Origin: Nilaparvata lugens
Lineage: Eukaryota > Arthropoda > Insecta > Hemiptera > Delphacidae
Assembly (NCBI RefSeq): GCF_014356525.2
Contig: NC_052507.1
Location: 7,209,974 to 7,273,973, forward strand
Reading direction: 5' to 3'
DNA length: 64,000 nucleotides
This document shows positions 34,120 through 45,278 of this stretch, piece after piece. The stretch's first letter is position 1. Every line of letters begins with the position of its first letter. A program made the translations under genes and the position numbers. Below the pieces are notes generated by a model. That model searched no databases. It was not told where the DNA came from and saw only the letters and a list, made by a program, of their open reading frames with translations.

Positions 34120-34600
34120 GTGTTCTAAACCCACTGACCTAAATCTCCCAATCAACAAGTTTCCAAACTTGTCACGGCGGAGGCTAACCGACAATCAATA
34201 AGCTCTAGAATTTCTCACAACACTTCACATTTCAATCAATAACAGTAGAAGTTTTCAAATATTTATCACGAAAACAATTAGCGGACATTGCAGACTACTA
34301 CCGCAGTGCTACAGTAACCTAGATGTCGAGCTGCGAAGTTTTGATGTAAATTCAAGCTACATCAGACACCTGGCATCCTGCTGAGATGCACTTCAAACTG
34401 GCAGTGTTCCTCATTGATTTCATCAATGCTCCCCCATTCATTCAATGCTGACAGTTTAAAGTTGATATTACTACAGTCAGACTCATTTCGAAATGTGTCA
34501 GTATTCCTTGCAAATTACAACAATGCTTTCGATTCAAACAATGCTGACATTTTGAAGAGCATCTCACCATAGTTCTGTGTACTGCATTGAGAAGACCACC
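34120..34600. other. Unassigned sequence
   Basis: Single-copy-looking, no recognised frame or repeat. Confidence 0.35.
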
Positions 34601-35331
34601 AGAAGCAGGCTACTCTTTCATTAACATTTCAACGGGTTGAAGTAGCCAGTGGAGCTCTCTCTCTCCTCTACTACATTTGTCTCCCACTCTCTTATTCTAT
34701 CTATTCTCTCTAGTTCTCTCTCTCTTTACTCTTTCTAGCTCTTAATTGTTTTCGCTTTCTCTTGAAATTTCAACGGGTTGATGTAGCCAGTGGAACTCTC
34801 TTCTCATCTACGTTTATTTCTCACTCTCTCTCTATTTCTAACTATTATATCCAGCTCTCTCTCTCTTCACTCTCTCTAGCTCTTGTTCTCTTTTTCTCTA
34901 GGAATTTCAACGGGTTGAAGTAACCAGTAGAGCTCACACACACTCTCTCTCTTCAACTACATTTTTATCTCACTCTCTCTCATGCTATCTATTTTCTCTT
35001 AATCTCTACTCTCTCTAGCTTTTGTTCTCTCTTTTTCTTGAAATTTCAACGGGTTGAAGTAGCCAGTAGAGCTTTCTCTCTCTCCTCAACTACATTTGTC
35101 TCTCACTCTCTTATTCTATCTATCCGTTCTAGCTCTCTCTATCTCTCCACTCTTTCTAGCTCTTTTCTCGTTCTTTCTATCTCTCTCTCTTTCTGCTCTC
35201 TCAAGCTCTTGTTCTCTCATGCTCTTGAAATTTCATCTGGTTAAAGTAGCCAGTGTAGAGCTCTCTCTTCCCTCAACAACATTTTTCTCTCTCTCATTCT
35301 ATATATTTTCTCTAACTCTCTCTCTCCTTAT

Positions 35332-35599
35332 TTGGTAGAGAGTTAGTGGGAAGGATATTTTAAATATTCTTTCCGAAGAATGGACATTGATATGTCCAAA
35401 GCTCCACCAATTTATGTAGATGCATAACAATATTATCTATGCTTTCTTCATATCATATACAGTTCAATAATTATTTTCTTAGTCTATATTATGTAAATTC
35501 ATCTATAATTTTGCTGTATTGTAAGCTATTGTATATAAGTGTATAAGCCAAAATTACATTGTAATCTACATAAATAAAGTACTCAATCAATCAATCTCC
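35332..35599 (+). mobile_element. Short LINE tail element, copy 1
   Basis: Starts TTGGTAGAGAGTTAGTGGG and ends in AATAAAGTACTCAATCAATC (about 268 bp). Equivalent to the last part of LINE copy B. The same 5' boundary is seen at 44994 and 48968. Non-coding. It could be a SINE-like derivative or a preferred truncation product. Confidence 0.75.
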
Positions 35600-35839
35600 A
35601 CTCTCTCCACCTTTCCTTCTCTCTTTCTCTTGAAATTTCAAGTTGAAGTGGCCAGTAGAGCTCTCATCCACGTTTATTCCTCACTCTGTCACTCTATTTT
35701 ACCTATTCTCTCCAGCTTATATCTCTCTCTGAAAGAGCTCCACTCTTTCAAAAAACTTTTCAAGGCTGCTCACCTAAAACGTACAATCCCTCAGTTGCCA
35801 CATTGATGAACTCAGAGCAATCTTCCGTTTTCAGGACTT

Positions 35840-36894
35840 CAATATAATCGGAATTTCCGAATCATTTTTGAAGCCTAGTATTTCATCAAATTTTGTTGCA
35901 TTGCCTGGATATAATCTTTTCCGGAATGATAGATTAAATAAAGCTTGTGGGGGTGTAGCAATTTATGTGAAAGATGGTATCAAAACAAAAGTTTTAATCA
36001 CATCTAAACAAGAGTATTGTTCCAGACCAGAGTTTATGCTACTTGAATTATCCTTATCTAGTAATGATAAATTACTCGTTGGTATCTGTTATCGCCCACC
36101 AAAAATAGGTCATTTCACAGATTTCGAAAATGCCTTGCTTCCTCTTATGCCTTGTTATAACCGTATACTAGTTATGGGGGATATGAACACCGACTTGAAC
36201 ATGACGAATCGTAACTTTGACTACTTTCAACTGACTACAATTTTCCAATGCCTAAACATGACTATTTTACCCCTCGATCCAACTCATCATACTAATGAAT
36301 CAGACACACTCATTGACCTTCTCATTGTTAGTGATCCCAATGAGGTTGTTCAAGCAGGCCAAATCTCAGTCCCAGCTATTTCTAGACATGATTTGATCTA
36401 CTGTGTACTTTCCCATAAGATACCCAAGCCAGAACAGAAAATTATCACTTATAGAGACTTCAAAAACTTTGATGAAGCCGCCTTCCTGACTGATGTGGCT
36501 CAGACTCCATGGCATCAAATTGAAGCATTACCCTCAGTTGATGACATGGTCAAGACTTTCGAGAATTGGACTTTGACTTTGTATGACAAACATGCACCTT
36601 ATGTGACAAGGAGGATTAATAGAAAACGACGAGTACCGTGGATGACTGAAGACATACTTAAGATGATGGGACGTAGAGACAAAGTACATAGAAAATTTAA
36701 AAAGACATTTGACTTGGACAGTTTGATAGAGTATAGGAGCCTTAGAAATAGGGTTAAACAGGAATTACGGAACTCAAAGATTAGGTATTTGAATTCGTTT
36801 ATGACAAACAATAGACAAGACTCTAAATCACTTTGGCAGGGAATAAAAGAATTCGGGCTTGGCAAACAGAAATCGAATCCACAAATTGACTTAT
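35840..36894 (+). pseudogene. LINE copy B: endonuclease and linker
   Basis: The frame is open from about 35840 through 36894. It shows GISESFLKP (catalytic Glu), VMGDMNTDL, TLIDLLIVSDP and SRHDLIYC in correct order, so the AP-endonuclease fold looks complete except for its first strand, which is lost to a small indel near 35775. No ATG precedes the catalytic Glu block. The frame ends at a stop created by the (AAT)n expansion at 36893-36940. Confidence 0.88.
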
Positions 36895-36901
36895 AATAAT
36901 A

Positions 36902-36936
<35 letters not shown>

Positions 36937-36940
36937 TAAA
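36893..36940. repeat. (AAT)n expansion inside LINE ORF2
   Basis: About 45 bp of AAT repeat replaces a short segment (CCATTGAATAATATAAATG in copy A sense) and introduces the stop. A private lesion of copy B. Confidence 0.9.
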
Positions 36941-36999
36941 TGACCATTTCGTTTCACACACTAACCAACGCGACGAAGTTGTCATTGCTAATCATATAG

Positions 37000-38015
37000 A
37001 TGATCTTGAAGAGCAGGTTACAAACTTGGATTTACCAATCACTGATCAATTTCATTTCCATCCAATCTCAGAAGAAGACACTTTCAGAGCAATTCAACGT
37101 ATTCATAGTAATGCTATGGGTGTAGACAAAATTCCTATTAAATTTATCAAGAAGATGTTATTTGCTGTTTTACCAACCATTACATACATTTTTAACAAGT
37201 CACTTGAAGAAGGCATTTTCCCTGAAAACTGGAAGTTTGCTCTGGTTCGCCCTCTATATAAAGTTCCATCACCCAATAAAGTTGAGGATTTTAGAGCAAT
37301 CAGTATTTTACCTGCATTGTCCAAAGTGCTGGAAAGACTCATTCATGCTCAAGTTGTAAAATTTCTAGACAACAATAGTAAGCTTCATAGCTTTCAATCA
37401 GGCTTTAGAAAATTCCATTCAACTGAGACAGCTCTGCTTCGTGTCACTGATGATATAAGGTTAGCTATGGACCAAAGAAAATGCACCATCCTCACCCTAT
37501 TTGATTTTTCTAAAGCATTCGATACTGTTGATCATACAGTCCTTCTGAATAAGTTGGCTATTCTTGGTTTCAGTCACAACTCGTTAGTTTGGTTTAAATC
37601 CTATCTATTAGGTAGGAAACAATGTGTATCTGTCGGTGACAAAAAGTCAACTTGGAAAAACGTTATGCATGGAGTACCACAAGGTTCAATTTTAGGCCCT
37701 CTCCTCTTCATTTTGTATGCTAATGACCTTTCTTCCATTATCAAATTCTCCAGTTTCCATACTTATGCAGACGACCTTCAAATCTATTTAAGCTGTCCCA
37801 TAACAAAAATTAATGAAACAGTTGGAATAATGAATCAGGATATCAATTCGATAGTGGAATGGACAAAGAAAAATGGCCTTAAGCTTAATCCCATCAAAAC
37901 ACAACCCATTATAATTGGATATTCTCGTCTTATAAACAATATTGACCTTGAATCGATTCACAAAGTTAGTGTAGACGGTAATGACATTCTTACTGTAGCT
38001 CAGTTAAAAATTTAG
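37000..38015 (+). pseudogene. LINE copy B: reverse transcriptase
   Basis: 329-codon block from 37026. It includes LTLFDFSKAFDTVDH (motif A, residues 157-170), GVPQGSILGPLLF (216-228) and FHTYADDLQ (244-252, catalytic Asp pair). All core RT motifs are intact. A one-base deletion near 37988, compared with copy A, sends the frame into a stop at 38013-38015. It is separated from the endonuclease by the (AAT)n stop. Confidence 0.9.
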
Positions 38016-38023
38016 GCATTATT

Positions 38024-38587
38024 ATGAATAATACTCTTGACTGGTCAGAACAAGTGAACAAAACTTGTAAAAAGGTATTCTCAGCCATGCATGCATTGAA
38101 GAGAATGCACGATATCCTCCCTAGAAACATTAAATTATTATTGGTTCAATCTCTCATCTTCCCACATTTAATGTATTGTAATTCTGTTCTTAATGATATG
38201 CAAGTCACTCTGAATGATAAACTACAGCGTTGCCAAAATTATTGTCTACGTTTCGTCTACTCTCTCCAACGCCATGATCATATCACCCCAGCCCACATTG
38301 CTAGTTCAACATTGAAGCTTCCCGATCAGAGGCTTTTTCGAATAGTCAAGCTTGTTAGAGATATCTTGAAATACGGTAATCCGAACTATTTTAAAGATGA
38401 TTTCAAATTTGTCTCTGAAGGTAGGAGGATAGATGCTTCACATACTAGAACCGGAGAAAGTACTTTAAGGATACCCAATCATCGAACTACTATTTTCACA
38501 AAATCCTTCTTAGTCAGTGCCTGTCGTGCATGGAATACACTTCCTGTTCTATCAGGTCTATCGAGAGCCGAGCGAGCTTCAACCTGA
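38024..38587 (+). pseudogene. LINE copy B: C-terminal region
   Basis: 187 codons continuing ORF2 after the one-base shift: LLLVQSLIFPHLMYC, then CRAWNTLPVLSG. The last few residues differ from copy A (9353-9916) because of a small indel near 38553. The 3' UTR follows. Confidence 0.87.
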
Positions 38588-38706
38588 CTTTAAAAAAACA
38601 TATTTTGGAACAAATGACTGAAACTGTCTGGCCCTAGAACGATCACATGACAACCATCCCTCACCCATTCCACCAATATAAACCTTTAAATCATGTTATA
38701 GAACGA

Positions 38707-38757
<51 letters not shown>

Positions 38758-39272
38758 AACTCATGTTATTTCAATTATCCACTGCATACTGCTGTATATT
38801 ACTGAAATTTGATAACCCTGATCTACTTTCAGCCTACTTCATTTTATTAATCAATTATTTGATCTTATCTACCTATATAATTATTTTACTTTATCAATTT
38901 TCAGTTTTTTTTTTCTCTCCAATATTCATATTGATTAAAACTTTCACAATATTTCCATTAATAAATAAATCCTTAGTTTAAATAACGAAATTAACGTTTT
39001 GGTAGAGAGTTAGTGGGGAGGATATTTTTAATATTCTTCCCAAAGAATGGACATTGATATGTCCAAAGCTCCGCCAATTTATGTAGATGCATAACAATAT
39101 GATTATTATCTATAGTTATTATATTACAAATTGCTTTTTCATATCATATACAGTTCAATAGTTATTTTCTTAGTCTATATTATGTAAATTCATCTATAAC
39201 TTTGCTGTATTGTAAGCTATTGTATACAAGTGTATAAGCCAGTATATATTGTAATCTACATAAATAAAGTAC

Positions 39273-39321
<49 letters not shown>

Positions 39322-39620
39322 TAATCAATCAATCAATCTCTCTTTCTGCTCTCTCAAGCTCTTGAAATTTCAACGTGTTGAAGTAGCCAGTAGAGCTCTC
39401 TCTCTCCTCAACTACATTTGTCTCTCACTCTCTCATTTTATATATCCCCTCCAGCTCACTCTCTCTCCCTACTCTCTCTAGCTCTTGTTCTCTGTTTCTC
39501 TTGAAATTACAACAGGTTCAAGTAGCCAGTACAGCTCTCTTCTCAACTACTTAATCTCTCTCTCACACTCTCTCTTCCTATCTGTACCTCCTGTTCTCTC
39601 TTTCCATCTAATGAACAATC

Positions 39621-40113
39621 CCAGGGGATAGCCTTGTTCTCATTAGTGTCTGCTGCTGATTTAGAAGCTGACCCTTCCCTCGGGAGGTGACTCCTGGATC
39701 CGCGAAGTGAGGCTGCCTCGTCACGTAGTCCACCATCTTGCTTCAGGAAAAATGTTTCTGGAGGCCGAGCCTTAATGAATAAACTGGATTACGCTTACCA
39801 CACAACAAACAATGCTGTACTCGAGTTTTGAGGGATAAAGAGGTGGGGAGAGTGAGAGGTTAGTAAGCTTCTAAAAATCTTCTAGAATCCTAGAAAGCTT
39901 CAGAGCAGGGAGGAATCAGATAACATAGAAGCTCTTTGGAATCATATACTCTCTGGGAGGTTATCCATGATATAATAAAGGGAACAATCGGCTTATACAC
40001 TTACGGAATAGGAAATTCACGAATGAGGCATCACCACTTCTGAACGTGAGATTGGGAGTCCGATATCACTAGGCGTCAAACCTGCAACAGTGTAGAAATC
40101 AATCTGAAATAAA
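39621..40113. other. Unassigned; 39925-40050 recurs at 41085-41200
   Basis: The block with ATACTCTCTGGGAGGTT and GAATGAGGCATCA is repeated at 41105-41200, so the Helentron-like copy 40114-40992 sits between two related segments. Otherwise unassigned. Confidence 0.5.
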
Positions 40114-40777
40114 TCTGGTGTGGTGCACTCACACAACTTTCCTTGCCGTTATGAAAATTAATCAACTGACGCTGGTGTTCCCGCGCATCTCAGGTTTACT
40201 TTTCTAATATCCCAGCCAGCTGGTGACAGGACAATAACGCTGCAGATACACGAAGTCTGTTATCTCTTCATAGTGAATGATTTTATAGAATCAACAGTTG
40301 CCAACAGTTTGCAATTGAATAATCTTATTTTCTCTAATTTCGAGCTTATTTTCAATATTAGGTGAAAATGCTACTGAACGTTAATTGTAGAGATTTTTAT
40401 ACTCAATTTTTTCCACTTGAAGTTTTTTGTTCAAATTGTATCTGAAGCCTGATAATTGAGAATCTAAAATCATACTTTGCATAGAGTGTGCAGTGCTCCT
40501 GCAATTTTTACAGATATGAGACTTGTGGCAGTTGATAGAGCTTATCAATGACTTTTCTAGGTATGAATTTGATCAAAATCGTTGGAGCCGTTTTCGAGAA
40601 AATCACGAAAAACCCTGATTTTGACAACATTTTCGCCATTTTATCCGCCATCTTGAATTGCATTTGATCGAAAATGTTCGCGTCGGATCATTATAGTGTA
40701 AGGACCTTAAGTTCCAAATTTCAAGTCATTCCGTTAATTTGAAGATGAGATATCGTGTATACAGACGCACATACACT

Positions 40778-40863
<86 letters not shown>

Positions 40864-40992
40864 AATACCCAAAAACCACTTTTTTGGTCCCAGGGGACCT
40901 TGAAACGTATAGAAATTTAGAAATTGGGGTACCTTAATTTTTTTCGGTAAGCAATACTTTCCTTACCTATGGTAATAGGGCAATGAAAGTAA
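40114..40992 (+). mobile_element. Helentron-like (HINE/DINE-1-type) element, copy 2
   Basis: A|TCTGGTGTGGTGCACTC at 40114, GCCGTTATGAAAATTAATCA, a core with GCCATCTTGAATTGCATTTG, an (AC)n run at 40784-40862, and a terminal TTACC/GGTAA stem-loop with GAAAGTA at 40992. Same structure as 22881-23737 and 49537-50369. Non-coding. Confidence 0.62.
40784..40862. repeat. (AC)n microsatellite within Helentron-like element
   Basis: About 39 AC units. The equivalent position holds shorter, interrupted runs in the other two copies, so the run is part of the element and has expanded here. Confidence 0.97.
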
Positions 40993-41640
40993 AAAACTAC
41001 TGACTGACTGATTAACTTTAAATTTTCAATATAGATTCTAAATTTACCGAGGATGATTATAAGCCTATTTTCAAGCAGAGAAAGTCTCTGGAATCATATT
41101 ATACTCTCTGGGAGGTTGACCATAATATAATGAAAGGAAGAATCGGCTTATACATGCACGGAATAGAAAATTCACGAATGAGGCATCATCACTTCTGAAC
41201 TACTGGACTGATTAGCTTGAAATTTTGAATATACATTCTTAATTTACCGAAGATGGTTAGAAGCCAATTTTCAATTCTTCAAAATTCAATTAAGTCAAGT
41301 TTTCAGTTTTTCAAGTTTTTAAGTAGACTCTGGCGGAGCAGAATTACCTGCTTTCATTTGATGAAAATATTGATATCTAGTTTTACCTAGCTCGGTTAAG
41401 ATGTTGAAAGATGTTAAAATCAGGTGTGTTCCAGAACGATTATATTAGAAATCATGTTCTATGACAATAGTTACTAACTTATGGATTATTCAAATGCACA
41501 CTTGTAAATCATACCCGGTTTTGTGAAACCAAGCATGAGTGTTTCAAAATGAATGAGTCAATCAGTCTCAATACATGTTTTTATCATTGAAAATAAGCTG
41601 AAATAAAAAAACATTAGTCGATATAAGAACTCAACATAAT
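40993..41640. other. Diverged repeat and unassigned sequence
   Basis: 41005-41060 and 41205-41265 share CTTTAAATTTT/CTTGAAATTTTGAATAT and a TTTACCGAGGATGRTTA block, forming a direct duplication of about 200 bp. The remainder is unassigned. Confidence 0.4.
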
Positions 41641-41644
41641 CTCC

Positions 41645-41830
41645 ATTTGGCAGAAGATTGAAGACAATCGGCAAAACTGGAAAGATCATGTTGAAAGGAT
41701 GGAGAGCGACAGGATTCCCAGGGCAGTGATGTTGTATAACCCGGTTAGGAGGAGAAGTGTGGGCAGACCCCGTAGAAGATGGATGTGATGGTGAGTTTGA
41801 AGTCGGAACAGGCAGATTGCCTAATCCTTG
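41645..41830 (+). pseudogene. LINE C-terminal fragment (RTE/CR1-like tail)
   Basis: One frame reads KIEDNRQNWKDHVERMESD and then RRRSVGRPRRRW before stops. This basic tail is common at the C terminus of several insect LINE ORF2 proteins. A more decayed relative is near 47150-47230 (RRSVRRP-like). No other domain remains. Confidence 0.6.
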
Positions 41831-41926
41831 TAGGAAGACTACGATGATAAAAAATTAAACTTGATACAAGATAATACAGTTCATGGGATCTCAATATATC
41901 ATGAATGTTGAATTTTTATCCATTTG

Positions 41927-42228
41927 TTAAGCCGTGTCCACACTGAACAAATGTTTGACAAACATGTTTGTTGAAACAGTTAAGGCAAGTTTTATTATGT
42001 TCGACAAACAATGTTTGCCTGTGGCCAGTGTGGACGCGTCTCCAAACAAAATATTTGTAAGTGGGGAGAACAGGATTTTATGTTCTACAGCAAACACTGA
42101 AAATGTTTGGAAAAATAGTAATTTTTTGTTGGACAAACAATGATTGTCCAAACTTTTTAAAATGTTTGTCCCTGAGCTCCTCAACAAAAATGTATGTCGA
42201 ACATTCGTTCAGTATGGACACGGCTTTA
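41927..42228. mobile_element. Harbinger-type MITE with TTA duplication
   Basis: The body is 41930-42225 (296 bp). The ends are AGCCGTGTCCACACTGAAC and its inverted, slightly diverged copy, with arms of about 45 bp. TTA at both flanks. The interior repeats GACAAACAATG motifs. A truncated copy is at 25849-26110. Confidence 0.75.
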
Positions 42229-43138
42229 TTGTCATCACCTACCTAACATTTCATACTATGAAGTATATGAAGGTGTACGCTGTAACATTTATATTCTACA
42301 TATGAAATACTGCTCGTTCAAAGTGTATTTCACTGAAACCAATTCATACTCTACACTTAGCAATTATAGCATTCACACTAAAGGAAATACAACAATCACA
42401 CTTACACTTGGAAAATATATCATTCACGCTCTGGCAAATATAGAATTAACACTCTAGAAAATACAGTATTCACACTGTAGCAAATAAAGCATTCACACTT
42501 AAGAAGATACAATACTTACACTTTGAAAATATAGCATTCACGCTCTGGCAAATATAGAATTAACACTCTAGAAAATACAGTATTCACACTCTAGAAAATA
42601 GAGCATTCACACCTAAGAAAATACAATACTTACACTTGGAAAATATATCATTCACGCTCTGGCATATATACAATTAACACTTTAGAGAATACAGTATTCA
42701 CACTGTAGCAAATATAGCATTCTTACTTTGGTAAATAATTACAGCATTCACACTTGGAAAATATAGCATTCACGCTCTGGAAAATAAAGAATTGACACTC
42801 TGAAGAATACATCAATTACACTCTAGCAAATATAGCATTCTCACTTGAGTAAATATAGCATTCACACTCAAGAAAATAGAACACTCGCACTTGAAAAATA
42901 TAGCATTTTCGCTCTGGCAAATATAGAGTTAACACTCTAGAAAATACAACATTCACACTTTAGCAAATATTAGATTATCACTTTAGTAAATATAGCATTC
43001 ACACTCAAGAAAATACAACACTCACACTTGGAAAATATAGCATCAACACTCTAGCAAATAAAGCATTCACACTCAAAAAAATACAACATTCGCACTTGGA
43101 AAATATAGAATTCACGCTCTAGCAAATATACGTGGGTT

Positions 43139-43873
43139 ATCTCAAAAGTAAGTTGCACTATTAAATTAATAAAAAATATAATAACGCACATAGTTTGTTT
43201 AAGAGGTTATATTTGAGAAACTACATGTAACAGTTACTTTTCTACATAATCTCCTTCAATTTCAATACATTTTTGGTATCGTAGTATAAGTTTTTTTAAT
43301 CCAGTGTTATACCACTCTGCCGCCAAACTGGTTAGCCATGTAGGAACTTCTTGTATGAGATTTCCTTCGTTTGCAAAGCGTCTTCCCCCAAGGTGTTGTT
43401 TCAGCTGTGATGGAAGTCGCTTGGAGCGTGATCAGGGTGGGTGTCCGAAAACATCCCATCCAAACCCTTCAAGCATTGTCTTGGACAATGTTCGGGATGC
43501 GTGAAGTGGATGGGCGGTCGCTTCGTTGTTCGTCGTGTGTTGTTGTTCTGCCTTCAATAAAATGATTGGCACGAACGAGAAACCATTGGCCTCAACATAA
43601 CATTTTCATACCATTAACAACTCACGATGAATTTCAGTTGCATTTTTATTGTTTCACGTTAAAAAACGAATAACACTGCGTACTTCGCAAACGTTGGTAG
43701 GAGTAAGTGGTAGCTCCATAGTGGTCTGATCGCAACTGACAAATAAGTCATGGTGGCCTCTTAGGAATTTCACAGTGCTATCACAACACTCAGACAAAAA
43801 TTCAATGCGGATGCCAAACGTCTCCTGCCAACTGCGCGGATTTGAAAAAATAGTGCAACTTACTTTTGAGATG
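43139..43873 (-). mobile_element. Mariner-type element within satellite
   Basis: Inverted ends YATCTCAAAAGTAAGTTGCAC at 43139 and 43873, shared over about 25 bp. Length is about 735 bp, shorter than a full mariner (about 1.3 kb), and the central part of the transposase gene is missing. The flanking TA is preserved only on the left. Confidence 0.82.
43234..43719 (-). pseudogene. Mariner transposase, internally deleted
   Basis: The minus strand begins at a possible ATG (43719) with a short N-terminal frame ending in CEVRSVIRFL. NATEIHRELL follows in another frame, the helix-turn-helix region. After a deletion come a stretch with PDHAPSDFH (third catalytic Asp signature) and a clean 56-codon C terminus (43404-43234) ending GDYVEK. 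Multiple stops and shifts are present. The first two catalytic residues are lost. Confidence 0.8.
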
Positions 43874-44110
43874 ATCAGAGTAGAATTAAAACTCTAGAAA
43901 AAACAGTGTTCACACTCTAGCAAATATAGCATTCACTCTCAAGAAAATACAACACTCACACTTAGAAGATATATCATTGACGCTCTAGCGAATATAGAAT
44001 TAACACTCTAGAAAATACAGCATTCACACTTGGGAAAATGTATCATTCACACTTTAGTAGGTAAATAATTACAGCATTCAAACTTCAGTAAATATAGCAT
44101 CACACTCCAT

Positions 44111-44570
44111 CCTTGCTTCTGCAAACATGATAGCTTCAAACTAGACGACAAAGTTAGCTGGAAATATATTTCCAATAGTGTTGTAACAAGTTAGTATTGG
44201 AAGCAGTTAAGTGCGATAGGAATGTGACAATAATTGAGGAAAATTGAAAATCAGTTCGAAGCTGCGATATGATCGGGGAAATTCGGATATATGTGGTCAC
44301 TATTTCAACAACAACAGAAACAGTTACTGCTCCAAATATGAATATTCCCGAAGTAATAGTGGAAAAGGGGGCTGTGGATTGACACCCTCTTCTGGATGCC
44401 CCCTTTCTGGACGCCCCTTCTGGATGCCCCTAGGCGTCAATTCTAATCGAACCAATGGCTGTTTGCGGCTTTTCTGAATAGTACGTTGTTCCATTTCCGT
44501 TCCGTCTAATCGACGCGAAAGCTCTTCGTGAAAATAAGCGATATCTATCGACATTGATTTCGATTTCTAG
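44111..44570. other. Unassigned; small tandem of CTTCTGGATGCCCC
   Basis: 44388-44435 holds three near-copies of a TCTGGATGCCCC word. Short frames on both strands have no recognised domain. Confidence 0.4.
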
Positions 44571-44707
44571 CTCACTTTCTCACTCATTCTCTCTTTCTCT
44601 TCTTCTCTCTTTCTCTCTCTTAATTCCTCTCTTTGTTCCTCTCTTTGTTCCTATCATTCTCTCACTCTCACACTCTCTCACTCTTTCTCTCTCCATCTCA
44701 CTCAATT
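44571..44707. repeat. CTCT-rich pyrimidine tract
   Basis: Low-complexity CTCTTT/TCACTC sequence. It continues at 45280-45545 beyond the SINE and the LINE tail, so both elements are likely insertions into one tract. Confidence 0.8.
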
Positions 44708-44992
44708 TGTAAATTTACTTAAAAAAATAAAAGTAAATTCGTATGGCTTTTGTTGGTGGGTAGTCCCTTGCGGGAAGGTCCCACCGCCTGAATATATAAT
44801 TTGAGCCATCAATGGGCCTTACGACTGTCATACTCCAGCCGGGACCGACAGTTTAACGTGTCCATCCGATAACACGGGAGTGATCTGGTTAAAAAACTTT
44901 TGGTTGTGAGTGGGTTCGAACCCCGGGATCTCTATGCTGCTACGCAAGCACTCTATCCACTAGACCACGGATCACTCCTGTAAATTTACTTA
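44708..44992 (-). mobile_element. tRNA-derived SINE with 14-bp target duplication
   Basis: The body is 44722-44978 on the minus strand (257 bp). TGTAAATTTACTTA is duplicated at 44708-44721 and 44979-44992. The 5' part is tRNA-like with A box and B box; the body is unrelated to tRNA; the 3' end is TTTTATTTTTTT. A 5'-truncated copy is at 59689-59850 (plus). Confidence 0.88.
44912..44967 (-). promoter_or_regulatory. Internal RNA polymerase III promoter of the SINE
   Basis: A box TGGTCTAGTGG (44957-44967) and B box GGTTCGAACCC (44912-44922) on the minus strand both match the tRNA consensus. The spacing is typical of tRNA genes. The acceptor and anticodon arms do not fold into a standard cloverleaf by eye. 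Confidence 0.8.
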
Positions 44993-45278
44993 CTTGGTAG
45001 AGACTTAGTGGGAAGGATATTTTTAATATTCTTTCCGAAGAATGGACATTGATATGTCCAAAGCTCCGCCAATTTATGTAGATGCATAACAATATAATTA
45101 TCTATGGTTATTATATTACAAATTGCTTTTTTCATATCATGTACAGTTCAATAATTATTTTCTTAGTCTATATTATGTAAATTCATCTATAATTTTGCTG
45201 TATTGTAAGCTATTGCATATAAGTGTATAAGCCAGTATATATTGTAATCTACATAAATAAAATACTCAATCAATCTCT
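44993..45278 (+). mobile_element. Short LINE tail element, copy 2
   Basis: Starts TTGGTAGAGACTTAGTGGG directly after the SINE target duplication and ends AATAAAATACTCAATCAATC. Same boundaries as 35332 and 48967. The hairpin GGACATTGATATGTCC is conserved. Confidence 0.75.

Larger units (their letters stand above)
35735..39340 (+). mobile_element. LINE copy B, nearly complete ORF2, (CAAT)n tail
   Basis: Plus-strand counterpart of copy A, 5' truncated near 35735. Order: endonuclease, linker with (AAT)n expansion, reverse transcriptase, C-terminal region, AT-rich UTR with (TA)n at 38711-38757, the conserved 3' domain from 38998, then about 15 CAAT/TCAA units (39267-39338). It sits inside the pyrimidine-rich array. 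Jockey/CR1-like. Confidence 0.92.
34620..39620. repeat. Pyrimidine-rich tandem array, about 138 bp, split by two LINE insertions
   Basis: The marker ATTTCAACGGGTTGAAG and variants lie at 34626, 34767, 34904, 35043, 35230, 35635, 39368 and 39506. Adjacent spacing is 137-141, except one long unit of 187. Subtracting the LINE tail at 35332-35599 from 35230-35635 leaves 137 bp. Subtracting LINE copy B from 35635-39368 leaves about 130 bp. The two LINE insertions therefore landed in a pre-existing array of CTCTCT-rich units. Confidence 0.9.
42330..44110. repeat. 23-bp satellite with 114-bp higher-order unit
   Basis: Monomers of about 23 bp (CATTCACACTCTAGCAAATA-like) are arranged in a five-monomer order repeating every 114 bp. 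CATTCACGCTCTGG falls at 42421, 42535, 42649 and 42767. The array is interrupted by a mariner at 43139-43872 and continues to about 44110. Confidence 0.9.

Noticed and set aside
9900..38030. A frameshift shared by LINE copies A and B at the SVKNLG region
   Set aside because: On checking, copy A has one more C (ATTCC) than copy B (ATTC) just upstream, so copy A is in frame. The lesion is private to copy B.
44900..44978. A tRNA gene on the minus strand
   Set aside because: A and B boxes are good, but the sequence continues into a 257-bp unit with a T-rich 3' end and target duplication, so it is a SINE head and not a tRNA gene.
44994..45140. Pol III promoter in the short LINE tail (TGGTAGAGAGT as A box, GTTCAATAATT as B box)
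   Set aside because: The A-box match is close, but the B-box candidate is weak and about 130 bp away, outside the usual spacing.
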